DNA from: Vibrio algarum
GTDB taxonomy: Bacteria; Pseudomonadota; Gammaproteobacteria; Enterobacterales; Vibrionaceae
Length of the DNA stretch: 64,000 bases
Reading direction: 5' to 3'
NCBI RefSeq assembly: GCF_028204155.1
Contig: NZ_JAQLOI010000001.1
Coordinates: forward strand, 1,736,001 to 1,800,000
Numbering within the stretch: the first letter of the stretch is position 1; each line of letters starts with the position of its first letter. Positions 1 to 7,655 of this stretch are shown here, piece by piece. The notes beneath the pieces are model-generated. The model was not told the DNA's origin and searched no databases. It saw only the letters and a program-made list of their open reading frames with translations. Both the position numbers and the translations under genes were made by a program.

Positions 1-415
1 TGGCAGTGTCTTCGGGGCTCATCGCCAAGTTAATACCAAATGAATCAAGGAGGTCGGATGAACCTGATTTACTTGATACTCCACGGTTGCCGTGTTTCGC
101 TACTTTTACGCCACAAGCTGCTGCAACAAATGCGGCTGTTGTTGAAATATTGATGGTATTAGAGCCATCGCCACCTGTGCCAACAATGTCTGCGAAATCG
201 TAGTCTAATTTAGGGAATGGATTAGCATTAGCTAATAATGCAGATGCAGCACCAGCAATTTCATCAGGTGTTTCGCCTTTGATTTTTAAAGCCGTTAGTA
301 CGGCTGCAAGCAACATAGGGTCCATCTCGCCTTTAATGATTGAGTCGAATAAGCTTTGGCTTTCTTCTCGTGTCAGGGAGACCTGATCGTATAGTTTATT
401 AATAATCTCTTGCAT
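1..415 (-). CDS. trpD: Anthranilate phosphoribosyltransferase, 5' part only
   Basis: Transfers phosphoribosyl from PRPP to anthranilate, the second step of tryptophan synthesis. Only the first 138 codons are inside the window; the gene runs off the left edge. It starts with ATG at 413-415 on the minus strand. The PRPP-binding glycine loop GTGGDGSNT lies at about residues 79-87, followed by KHGNRGVSSKSGS, both hallmarks of the family. It lies 68 nt downstream of trpG in the trpE-G-D order, with no terminator between them, so it is co-transcribed. There is no sign of fusion to trpG, unlike the enterobacterial trpGD arrangement. Confidence 0.95.
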   Translation of the reverse strand, partial: MQEIINKLYDQVSLTREESQSLFDSIIKGEMDPMLLAAVLTALKIKGETPDEIAGAASALLANANPFPKLDYDFADIVGTGGDGSNTINISTTAAFVAAACGVKVAKHGNRGVSSKSGSSDLLDSFGINLAMSPEDTA

Positions 416-483
416 GCTTCTTCCTTTAAATTCTTTGCGATTTCTATGCGCTATCAAAGCGATTCGTTGTGGCTACTTTTAAT

Positions 484-1062
484 TTACCCTAGCGCCCATT
501 CAATTGTGTTCGCCAATAAGGTTGCACCGTAAGTCGTCATAATTGATTCCGGGTGAAATTGGTACCCACATACTTTATCTTTGTCGTTCACAACAGACAT
601 AACCAGACCATTAACTTCGGCAGTGACCGTTAAACTTTCAGGTACTGACGTTGCAACTAAAGAGTGGTATCGAGCGATCGCTAATGGTGAGGGTAACCCT
701 AGGTAGACAGGGTGGTCTTGGTGTTCCATCATAGATACTTTACCGTGAATAATCTCACCTGCACCCTCAACAGTCCCCCCGTAGGCTTCGACAATAGCCT
801 GATGGCCAAGGCAAATACCAATGATAGGCACTTTACCTTTAACGAGTTGGATCAACTCTGGCATACAACCAGCATCTGAAGGCGCACCTGGCCCCGGAGA
901 AAGGATAATTACCGGATTGTCTAATTGAGAGACCGCAGTTTCAATAGTTGTCGCTGCAATGTTGTTTCGATATATCGTTACGTTGTGCCCTAGAGAGCGA
1001 AACTGATCCACAAGGTTGTAAGTAAAAGAGTCAAAGTTGTCGATAAAAACTAAATTTGCCAT
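484..1062 (-). CDS. trpG: Anthranilate synthase component II (glutamine amidotransferase)
   Basis: Hydrolyses glutamine and passes ammonia to TrpE for anthranilate synthesis. The 192-residue class I amidotransferase has the nucleophile Cys84 in GICLGHQ, the oxyanion strand SPGPGAP at about 55-61, and the His170/Glu172 pair in FHPES. The length is that of the stand-alone subunit. It begins 5 nt after the trpE stop, so translation is probably coupled. A PabA role is possible by sequence alone, but the trp operon position decides for TrpG. Confidence 0.95.
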   Translation of the reverse strand: MANLVFIDNFDSFTYNLVDQFRSLGHNVTIYRNNIAATTIETAVSQLDNPVIILSPGPGAPSDAGCMPELIQLVKGKVPIIGICLGHQAIVEAYGGTVEGAGEIIHGKVSMMEHQDHPVYLGLPSPLAIARYHSLVATSVPESLTVTAEVNGLVMSVVNDKDKVCGYQFHPESIMTTYGATLLANTIEWALG

Positions 1063-1067
1063 ATGAC

Positions 1068-2633
1068 TTACCCCTTATGTGCAAGTTGGATAGCGGAAAT
1101 TACCGCTTGTGCTTTACCGCGAGTTTCATCGGCTTCCGCTTGTGGATCCGAATCGTACACCACACCAGCACCAGCTTGTACTTGCGCAATACCATCTTCA
1201 ACATAGGCGGAGCGGATGACAATACAAGTATCTAAATCACCTTGCCCGGTTAAATAACCGACAGCGCCTCCGTAACTACCACGGCGTGTTTTTTCCACAT
1301 CTCTGATAAGTTGCATTGCGCGAATTTTTGGTGCGCCGGTAAGCGTTCCCATATTCATGCTTGCTTGGTAGGCGTGTAGCGCATCTAAATCCCCGCGTAA
1401 TTGTCCAACAACCCGAGAGACTAAATGCATGACGTGGCTGTATCTATCTACTTTTAGTAGGTCTGCAACATGACGAGTACCCGCTTTACTGATACGAGCA
1501 ACGTCGTTTCTTGCAAGGTCAACCAGCATCATATGTTCAGCGTTCTCCTTCATATCACTACGAAGTTCAAGTTCTATACGGCCATCTAAGTCTAAGTTAA
1601 TCGAACCATCAGCATTTTTACCGCGACGTCGAGTACCTGCAATTGGATAGATCTCTACTTGATTAGTTTCAGCGGAATATTTTAGCGCACTTTCAGGGGA
1701 TGCCCCGAACAGGGTAAACAACTCGTCATGCATGTAAAACATGTAAGGGCTAGGGTTACTTTTCTTAAGTCCTTTATAAGAACCAAGAGGAGAGGGACAC
1801 GGCAGTGTGAATCGTCTTGAAGGGACTACCTGAAAAATATCGCCTTTAACAACATATTCTTTTAAGTCGCGAACCGTTTGACAGAAATCTTGGTCTGATA
1901 CGCTAGGCACCGCTTCACACTCTTTTAATTTTACCGTGTCTCGAAGTGGTGCTGGGTCTTCACAGTGGCTAGATATTTCCGTTAATCTTTGCTCAATCTG
2001 GTGGACTGTCTTTTCTGACCCATCGAATACCGATCCTTGAACGAAACAAGATTGCTTTTGGTGGTCGATAACCATCAGCGTTTCGGCCAGATAGAATACG
2101 TAATCGGGGCATTTATTAGTTTGTGCTGCGTTGCCTAATGGCTCAAAACTTGCGACCAAATCGTAAGCGAATAGTCCACCAATAAACAGAGCGAAATTAT
2201 CTTTATCCGTCGTTTCAAAGCTGTGTTGTATTAAACGGAGAGCATCAAATGAAGAGGCTTCTCTTAAGCGGCTGTCTTCGTCTATATCTGCATCCGCTGT
2301 TGGAAAGTCGAGTAAAAGTGCGTCTCCGCTTTTACTTACCCTGATATCGTCAGTAACGTGTGAAGCGACTCGTGCCAGAGCATTTATGCCATTGGGTGTG
2401 AGTGGTTGCATTTCAACACGCTGGCCGTTGCAAACGATGCGTACAGCAGCATCTATCAACAGCATACTTTTTAAATCTTCTTTAGAATCGATATCAGCCG
2501 ATTCTAATAGCAAGCTATTTGTTTTGTCCGCACACAGCACCTGAAAAAGGCGAGTAGGATCGTCGGAGTAAGGAACAGAAAGAGAAAGGACTTCTAACTG
2601 GCCTTGTTGTTTAATTTGAATCGCCTTATTCAT
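1068..2633 (-). CDS. trpE: Anthranilate synthase component I
   Basis: Converts chorismate and ammonia to anthranilate, the committed step to tryptophan. It is 521 residues long, the usual length. The LLLES motif at 41-45 is the known tryptophan feedback site in this family. The C-terminal chorismate-binding half has the typical IAGTRRRG, ELRSDMKENAEH and GTLTGAPK segments and ends with QAGAGVV. It is the first structural gene after the leader peptide and attenuator and is directly followed by trpG. Confidence 0.96.
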   Translation of the reverse strand: MNKAIQIKQQGQLEVLSLSVPYSDDPTRLFQVLCADKTNSLLLESADIDSKEDLKSMLLIDAAVRIVCNGQRVEMQPLTPNGINALARVASHVTDDIRVSKSGDALLLDFPTADADIDEDSRLREASSFDALRLIQHSFETTDKDNFALFIGGLFAYDLVASFEPLGNAAQTNKCPDYVFYLAETLMVIDHQKQSCFVQGSVFDGSEKTVHQIEQRLTEISSHCEDPAPLRDTVKLKECEAVPSVSDQDFCQTVRDLKEYVVKGDIFQVVPSRRFTLPCPSPLGSYKGLKKSNPSPYMFYMHDELFTLFGASPESALKYSAETNQVEIYPIAGTRRRGKNADGSINLDLDGRIELELRSDMKENAEHMMLVDLARNDVARISKAGTRHVADLLKVDRYSHVMHLVSRVVGQLRGDLDALHAYQASMNMGTLTGAPKIRAMQLIRDVEKTRRGSYGGAVGYLTGQGDLDTCIVIRSAYVEDGIAQVQAGAGVVYDSDPQAEADETRGKAQAVISAIQLAHKG

Positions 2634-2808
2634 AAGACATCCTCTAAATAATGCTAAACGTTAGAGCGGTTGCGCTCATATTCTCATAAACGTTTAAGCT
2701 ACCCAATCATTAATGAAATCAGATTGTTGCTATTTTGTTCAGTTAAGCAATTATTGAAAAAATAAGTGTTATTGGTTCTGATTTCAAAAAATTAATCGGT
2801 GGAAACAT

Positions 2809-2836
2809 AAAAAAACCCGTCGTATAGACGGGTTTT
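2809..2836 (-). terminator. trp operon attenuator terminator
   Basis: On the minus strand the stem AAAACCCGTC / GACGGGTTTT with a 5-nt loop is followed by a run of T. It lies just after the Trp-rich leader peptide stop and about 170 nt before trpE, the position expected for classical ribosome-mediated attenuation. The alternative antiterminator pairing was not folded here. Confidence 0.88.
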
Positions 2837-2853
2837 AAACTAAATTCTGTATA

Positions 2854-2964
2854 TCAAACAGTATCGTTATCCCGCCAAGAGCCTGACCAGATACGCCACC
2901 AACAAAGCTCAGACATAGAGTCTGCTTTTTTATCGCTAGGCTTTTGGTTAGATTCTTGTAACAT
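2854..2964 (-). CDS. trpL: trp operon leader peptide
   Basis: A 36-residue peptide beginning MLQESNQK and containing four Trp residues, in CWWRIWSGSW, close to its end. Stalling of the ribosome at these Trp codons when charged tRNA-Trp is scarce is the known mechanism that prevents the downstream terminator. A purine-rich AGGAAT stretch precedes the ATG. The tandem WW with two further Trp residues is typical of vibrio-type leaders, as I recall them. Confidence 0.9.
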   Translation of the reverse strand: MLQESNQKPSDKKADSMSELCWWRIWSGSWRDNDTV

Positions 2965-2989
2965 GGTCTACAATTCCTGTTTGAAAGTT

Positions 2990-3023
2990 GTACTAGTAGA
3001 CTAGTACTAGAGAGTAAAGTCAA
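2990..3023 (-). promoter_or_regulatory. trp promoter with TrpR operator
   Basis: An operator of two perfect 8-base arms, GTACTAGT and ACTAGTAC, separated by 2 bases lies at 2990-3007 and matches the known TrpR box. A TTGACT -35 element sits at 3018-3023 on the minus strand, 17 bp from a TCTACT -10 at 2995-3000, so the operator covers the -10 region as in E. coli. The same element lies only 23 bp upstream of the divergent rnm start codon, so TrpR could also affect that gene (inference). Confidence 0.87.
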
Positions 3024-3030
3024 GAAATAA

Positions 3031-3882
3031 ATGAAAATTGATCTGCATTGCCATACAACAGCCTCCGACGGCCGCTTAACACCGGTGCAACTAGTCGATC
3101 GTGCGATAGAATTTAATATAAGTGTTTTAGCTATTACCGATCACGATACGCTAGATGGCTTAAGGCCTGCATTTGATTATATCGATCAAAATCAACTCAA
3201 TATCAAGCTTATTCGTGGTATCGAAATTTCGACGGTCTGGCAAAACAAAGACATCCATGTTGTGGGGCTCAATGTAGATGAAGACAGCTCCGAGTTACTC
3301 GCATTAATTGCGTCTCAAAAACAGAGAAGGATAGACCGTTCAGAATTAATGGCCCATCGGTTAGCAAAAGTAACCAAAGAGCCAGTAGAGCTGCTATTAG
3401 CACAAGTTAAAGATATCGCTTCTGGTGCACCTATTACTCGGTCTCACTTTGCTAAATGGTTAGTAGATAACGGTTACGCGAAAACTATGCAGCAGGTTTT
3501 TAAGAAATATTTAACGAGAGATAATCCGGGCTATGTTCCACCAAATTGGTGTTCGATTACGGAAGCTGTTGCTGCTATTCATGCAGCAGGGGGAGAAGCG
3601 GTGCTTGCACATCCGGGTCGATATCAACTGACGGCTAAGTGGATTAAACGTCTCCTGTCTGCCTTTGTAGAGGCGAAAGGTAATGGGATAGAAGTAGCAT
3701 TACCCCAGCAAGGTCAACAAGAAAGGCGAAACTTGGCAGATTATGCTATACAATACAAGCTATTAGCGTCTCAAGGATCCGATTTTCATTATCCATCCCC
3801 TTGGACGGAACTAGGACGCAACCTTTGGTTGCCTTCTGGTGTAGAGCCAATATGGAAAGATTGGGGTATAAACCCAGCTTAA
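3031..3882 (+). CDS. rnm: PHP-family 5'-3' exoribonuclease RNase AM (YciV/TrpH)
   Basis: A 283-residue PHP-domain metallohydrolase. Metal-binding motifs include HCHTTASDG near the start, TDHDTLDG at about 37-44, AHPGRY and a late GSDFHYP. In E. coli the orthologue matures the 5' end of rRNAs and degrades short oligoribonucleotides. It is divergent from trpL with a very short shared promoter region and is followed 31 nt later by yciO, the common gamma-proteobacterial order. Confidence 0.9.
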   Translation: MKIDLHCHTTASDGRLTPVQLVDRAIEFNISVLAITDHDTLDGLRPAFDYIDQNQLNIKLIRGIEISTVWQNKDIHVVGLNVDEDSSELLALIASQKQRRIDRSELMAHRLAKVTKEPVELLLAQVKDIASGAPITRSHFAKWLVDNGYAKTMQQVFKKYLTRDNPGYVPPNWCSITEAVAAIHAAGGEAVLAHPGRYQLTAKWIKRLLSAFVEAKGNGIEVALPQQGQQERRNLADYAIQYKLLASQGSDFHYPSPWTELGRNLWLPSGVEPIWKDWGINPA

Positions 3883-3913
3883 GATACCGATGCGTCGGTA
3901 GTGAGGAATTATT

Positions 3914-4534
3914 ATGAGTCAATTTTTTTATGTCCACCCAGAAAATCCACAAGCTAGATTAATAAGTCAAGCAGTTGCAATTATTCGAAATGGTGGTGTC
4001 GTTGTTTACCCTACTGATTCTGGGTACGCACTCGGGTGCCAGTTAGAAAATAAGCAAGCGTTAGATACAATTTGCCGTATTCGAAAATTGGATGACAAAC
4101 ACAATTTTACTCTACTTTGTAGAGACCTTTCGGAATTGTCATTATATGCTCGTGTAGATAACACGGCTTTCCGTCTACTGAAAAACAATACTCCAGGTGC
4201 TTACACGTTTATATTCAAAGGTACCAAAGAGGTGCCGCGTAGGCTGATGAATGCTAAACGTAAAACGATTGGTATCAGGGTACCTGATAATCGTATTGCA
4301 CTTGATTTATTAGAAGCGCTTGGCGAACCACTCATGTCCACAACACTTATTTTACCGGGTAGTGAAGTGGCTGAATCTGATCCAGAAGAGATTCGAGACA
4401 AACTAGAACATACTGTCGATCTAATCATGAATGGTGGTTATCTTGGCGAACAGCCCACAACGGTCATTGATTTTAGCGACGATGAGCCTGTAGTACTTAG
4501 GTCAGGTGCAGGAGACCCTTCACCGTTTGAATAG
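3914..4534 (+). CDS. yciO: YciO, Sua5/YrdC-like protein
   Basis: A 206-residue member of the threonylcarbamoyl-AMP synthase superfamily. The KRxR-type nucleotide-binding features are present: GGVVVYPTDSGYALGC at the N-terminus, RIRKLDDKHNF near residue 60, and STTLILPG later. E. coli YciO has been linked to t6A-type chemistry, but its exact role differs from TsaC, so I do not assign t6A synthesis. The ATG is preceded by a GAGGAA ribosome site. A strong terminator follows. Confidence 0.9.
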   Translation: MSQFFYVHPENPQARLISQAVAIIRNGGVVVYPTDSGYALGCQLENKQALDTICRIRKLDDKHNFTLLCRDLSELSLYARVDNTAFRLLKNNTPGAYTFIFKGTKEVPRRLMNAKRKTIGIRVPDNRIALDLLEALGEPLMSTTLILPGSEVAESDPEEIRDKLEHTVDLIMNGGYLGEQPTTVIDFSDDEPVVLRSGAGDPSPFE

Positions 4535-4537
4535 AAG

Positions 4538-4562
4538 AAGCCTCAGTAGAGGCTTTTTTTTA
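4538..4562 (+). terminator. Rho-independent terminator after yciO
   Basis: Stem AAGCCTC / GAGGCTT with an AGTA tetraloop is followed by eight T. It ends the rnm-yciO unit. Confidence 0.9.
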
Positions 4563-4618
4563 ATCTTTTTCTTTGCTAATCGCAGACAAATACCTATCTA
4601 ATTCAGACAGAAATCATG

Positions 4619-4624
4619 TATAAT
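4619..4624 (+). promoter_or_regulatory. Possible -10 element of the rluB promoter
   Basis: A consensus TATAAT preceded directly by TG lies about 105 bp before the rluB start and after the yciO terminator. No convincing -35 is visible at 16-18 bp, so this is tentative. Confidence 0.4.
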
Positions 4625-4729
4625 CGTTGCCCGCAATTTTATTGCATTTGTCTCTATCGACTGCCACATAGGCGCGAGACATTTTATTAATTTCTGACGT
4701 CTGTGAAGACGACAATAACAGGTATATTG

Positions 4730-5620
4730 ATGAGCGAAAAACTACAGAAGATTTTAGCGAGAGCCGGACACGGCTCAAGACGTGAGCTAGAAACACTAAT
4801 TAAATCAGGTCGAGTAAGTGTTAACGGTCAAGTGGCCAAACTGGGTGAACGTTTAGAAGACGAAAACGCAGTGATAAGAATGGATGGTCACATTGTATCT
4901 ATTAAAGATAATGATGAGGCAGTTTGTCGAGTCTTGGCTTACTATAAACCGGAAGGTGAATTGTGTACTCGCCATGATCCTGAAGGGCGTAGAACTGTAT
5001 TTGATCGCTTACCAAAAATTCGCGGTGCTCGTTGGATCTCTGTTGGACGTTTGGATGCGAATACATCAGGCCTGCTGTTATTTACGACAGACGGTGAATT
5101 AGCAAACCGTTTAATGCACCCTAGCCGTCAGGTTGAGCGTGAGTACCTAGTACGCGTATTTGGCGAAATCGACGAAAAGAAAGTTCGCAATGTCGTTAAA
5201 GGCGTGAAGCTTGAAGATGGCATGGCACGTTTTGAAGACGTTGTTTACGCTGGTGGTGAAGGTATGAACCACACTTTCTATGTTGTGATCAACGAAGGGC
5301 GTAACCGTGAAGTTCGTCGCTTGTGGGAATCTCAGGATACAACGGTAAGTCGTCTTAAGCGTGTACGTTACGGCGATATCTTTCTAGAGAAAACATTGCC
5401 ACGTGGTGGTTGGATGGAGCTTGAACTTAAAGAAGTAAACTATCTGAGAGAGCTGGTTGAATTGAAACCAGAAAAAAGCACCATGATCGATCAAGATAAA
5501 ACATCACGTAAGCGAGAGCGTTCACGTCACCAAAAAATTCGTCGTGCAGTGAAGCGTCACGAAGAGAGAGTAAGCGCTCCTAAAGGTCGTGGAAATAGAA
5601 ATCGTAAGACGAGAAAATAG
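4730..5620 (+). CDS. rluB: 23S rRNA pseudouridine-2605 synthase RluB
   Basis: Isomerises a uridine in 23S rRNA helix 90-93 region. An N-terminal S4 RNA-binding domain (about 1-60, starting MSEKLQKILARAGHGSRR) precedes the synthase domain, whose catalytic Asp109 is in GRLDANTSGLLL. A very basic tail rich in Lys and Arg ends the protein. An upstream in-frame ATG at 4703 would add nine residues absent from known RluB proteins; the ATG at 4730 matches the family start and has an AGGT site, so it is preferred. Confidence 0.93.
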   Translation: MSEKLQKILARAGHGSRRELETLIKSGRVSVNGQVAKLGERLEDENAVIRMDGHIVSIKDNDEAVCRVLAYYKPEGELCTRHDPEGRRTVFDRLPKIRGARWISVGRLDANTSGLLLFTTDGELANRLMHPSRQVEREYLVRVFGEIDEKKVRNVVKGVKLEDGMARFEDVVYAGGEGMNHTFYVVINEGRNREVRRLWESQDTTVSRLKRVRYGDIFLEKTLPRGGWMELELKEVNYLRELVELKPEKSTMIDQDKTSRKRERSRHQKIRRAVKRHEERVSAPKGRGNRNRKTRK

Positions 5621-5646
5621 TCGATAACGATAAATTAACGAATAAT

Positions 5647-5679
5647 AAAAACGGGTTATACAGTGTATAACCCGTTTTT
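5647..5679. terminator. Bidirectional terminator between rluB and yciU
   Basis: A 15-bp perfect inverted repeat (arms AAAACGGGTTATACA and its complement, one-base centre) has A-rich and T-rich flanks, suited to ending transcription from both convergent genes. Confidence 0.88.
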
Positions 5680-5716
5680 ACGTTTAAGTAAGCGAATAAA
5701 TTTACTTAGTAAACGA

Positions 5717-6073
5717 TTAATCTCTTTTCCAAAAAACATGGCAGAACTTATGTTCAGGTGTACGGCTGACAAGCATTCTAGCAAATACGTCGTCAAGAAC
5801 ATCTGAATCTTCATCAACTAAGCCTATACGCACTTCAGCGTATATGTCTTTGTCTACATCAAAGCCAACTTCTTGAGCCCAGTCACTACCGGTTTCTACT
5901 AATTCTGCCGCACCTCTATCTTCGAATTGGGCGGTAAACAAAATAACATCTGCTGGTTCTAGGTTGTCTGGTGCCATTTCTAAAAATATATCGTATGCGG
6001 TGTCAATTACATCATCATAAGACATCAATTCATCTTGTTCTTCGTTTAGTGTGCTTTCGCTGTTGTTTTCCAT
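5717..6073 (-). CDS. yciU: YciU/HI1450 family acidic protein (putative dsDNA mimic)
   Basis: A 118-residue strongly acidic protein of the DUF440 family, recognised from the MSYDDVIDTAYDIFLEMAPDNL start region and the C-terminal CHVFWKRD. Structural work on the Haemophilus member suggested it mimics double-stranded DNA, but a cellular partner is not settled. It lies 9 nt after efpL on the same strand and is probably co-transcribed. Confidence 0.85.
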   Translation of the reverse strand: MENNSESTLNEEQDELMSYDDVIDTAYDIFLEMAPDNLEPADVILFTAQFEDRGAAELVETGSDWAQEVGFDVDKDIYAEVRIGLVDEDSDVLDDVFARMLVSRTPEHKFCHVFWKRD

Positions 6074-6082
6074 CTTTATTTC

Positions 6083-6652
6083 CTAGTCAGCTCGGCTCAT
6101 GTACTTGCTTTCGGTGGTGTTGATTTTCACTTTATCACCGGTAGAAATGTATTCAGGAACCTGAACAGTTAGTCCTGTTGCAAAGCGAGCTGGTTTTGAA
6201 CGAGCCGATGCGGATGCGCCTTTAATAGAAGGGTCTGTTTCTTCAATTATCATTTCAACTGAGGCTGGTAGTTCAATGCCAGCAGGCTTGTCATTAATTA
6301 GGACAACTTGAATTCCAAGAATATCTTCATTGATAAAAAGTAACTCGTCTTTGATATCGTCTCCGTTGAAATTGTATTGACTGTAATCTTCATTATCCAT
6401 AAAGACGTATTCATCGCCATCAATGTAAGAGAACATAACATTACGTTTAGTCATTTCAACCGTTTCAAGTAATTCATCACTTTTGAATGCTTCTTCTACC
6501 TTTCCACCTGTTGCCAAATCTTTAAAACGGAATTTATAGATTTTAGCGCCACCGCGACCACCGGGAGTGGTGATGTCGAAATCTTTAACAAGTAAGATTT
6601 TACCGTTTAGGGTTACGGCGAAACCTTTTTTTATATCACTAGCCTTTGGCAT
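6083..6652 (-). CDS. efpL: Elongation factor P-like protein EfpL (YeiP)
   Basis: A 189-residue, three-domain EF-P paralogue that helps ribosomes through stalling motifs. The start MPKASDIKKG matches E. coli YeiP; an upstream in-frame start at 6742 adds 30 residues foreign to the family and is rejected. The domain I loop reads TPGGRGGAK with Arg33 at the tip, where canonical EF-P carries a modified lysine. The C-terminus ends in YMSRAD, close to the E. coli YMGRAD. Confidence 0.93.
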   Translation of the reverse strand: MPKASDIKKGFAVTLNGKILLVKDFDITTPGGRGGAKIYKFRFKDLATGGKVEEAFKSDELLETVEMTKRNVMFSYIDGDEYVFMDNEDYSQYNFNGDDIKDELLFINEDILGIQVVLINDKPAGIELPASVEMIIEETDPSIKGASASARSKPARFATGLTVQVPEYISTGDKVKINTTESKYMSRAD

Positions 6653-6770
6653 TGTTCTGGACCTTTGAATGTATAAGTTGACCAATAAATTGGGGCGCAG
6701 AGAATAGAATACAACCTCTGGTTTTAAATCCAATATTAACAAGGCATAATTGAGATTAAAATTAGATTTT

Positions 6771-6788
6771 GGTTAGGTTTTTCTAACC
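6771..6788. repeat. Small inverted repeat in the efpL upstream region
   Basis: GGTTAG and CTAACC are separated by six bases (GTTTTT). It lies about 120 bp before efpL and 70 bp before the divergent gene. It could be an operator or a weak hairpin; nothing decides between them. Confidence 0.4.
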
Positions 6789-6800
6789 TTAGGCTTGTTT

Positions 6801-6840
6801 TTATAGTCAATATCTACATTTTATAATCAATATCTACATA
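6801..6840 (+). repeat. Tandem pair of 20-bp direct repeats
   Basis: Two adjacent 20-base units of the form TTATARTCAATATCTACATW differ only at one internal base and the last base. The spacing of two helical turns, ending 14 bp before a GTG start, suggests a regulator binding site, but it could be a chance duplication. Confidence 0.7.
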
Positions 6841-6854
6841 TAGAGAGTAACTTA

Positions 6855-7622
6855 GTGCCATTAGCTGTTATCGATCCTAACGAACCTTTCCAAGATGACT
6901 ACCGCAGGGTCATCCAAGAGTTAATCCCTGCACTTGAAAGTGGGTTAGGTAATAATCTTCATAGTATCTATCTGTATGGTAGTGTCGCAAGAAAGTGCGC
7001 GGTGCCAGGGAAATCCAATTTAGACATAATTATCGTTACGCGCCGCAAGCCGGATGCTAGGTTTCAAACCTTGCTCAGTACAATAAAATGGCGATTTAGA
7101 AAAGCGTTCCCATTTATTACTGAACTCTCTTTTCAATTTTCTTTAGTGCAAGAAATTTTGGCAATCGAAAGTGTAATTACCTGGGGGTTCTTGCTTAAAC
7201 ACTGTTGTGTTTGCGTATCTGGAGATGACTTATCTTCTCGTTATGGTGAGTTTGAACCGAGTTGGGAGATCGCAAAATTCTGGAATATGGACGTAGCGCA
7301 GTGGTTAAAACGTTACCGAAAGATAATTGCACAGTCGACAAATAGAGAGGAACAGGTTAAACACCAGATAGTGATAGCGAAAAAGCTATTACGATCGAGT
7401 TACTCTTTGGTCATGCACAAAGATAAAGGCTGGTACGACGATCCTATTACCTGTGGGCAGCGATTTTTAGATTATTACCCAGACAAAACGGTTGAAATTG
7501 AACGGCTTGGGATTCTACTTTCAGGACGATATATTCCAAAACGTTCTGTTATCGGGGTCCTAGATAGCTATGGTAGTTGGCTAGTTAAAGCATATGAAAA
7601 AACCGAATTCAGGATAGGTTAA
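6855..7622 (+). CDS. Nucleotidyltransferase-domain protein
   Basis: A 255-residue protein with the polymerase-beta-type nucleotidyltransferase signature YLYGSVARKCAVPGKSNLDIIIV at about residues 39-61, where GS and D-x-D-type acidic residues would bind metal and nucleotide. The second catalytic-position acid is replaced by NLDI rather than SDID, so only one clear Asp is seen. The rest is helical with no known domain. It starts at GTG with a GAGAG site. The substrate is unknown. Confidence 0.7.
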   Translation: MPLAVIDPNEPFQDDYRRVIQELIPALESGLGNNLHSIYLYGSVARKCAVPGKSNLDIIIVTRRKPDARFQTLLSTIKWRFRKAFPFITELSFQFSLVQEILAIESVITWGFLLKHCCVCVSGDDLSSRYGEFEPSWEIAKFWNMDVAQWLKRYRKIIAQSTNREEQVKHQIVIAKKLLRSSYSLVMHKDKGWYDDPITCGQRFLDYYPDKTVEIERLGILLSGRYIPKRSVIGVLDSYGSWLVKAYEKTEFRIG

Positions 7623-7655
7623 GGGCGGCTTCTGAAGTTACTCTAAGACTTAGTA

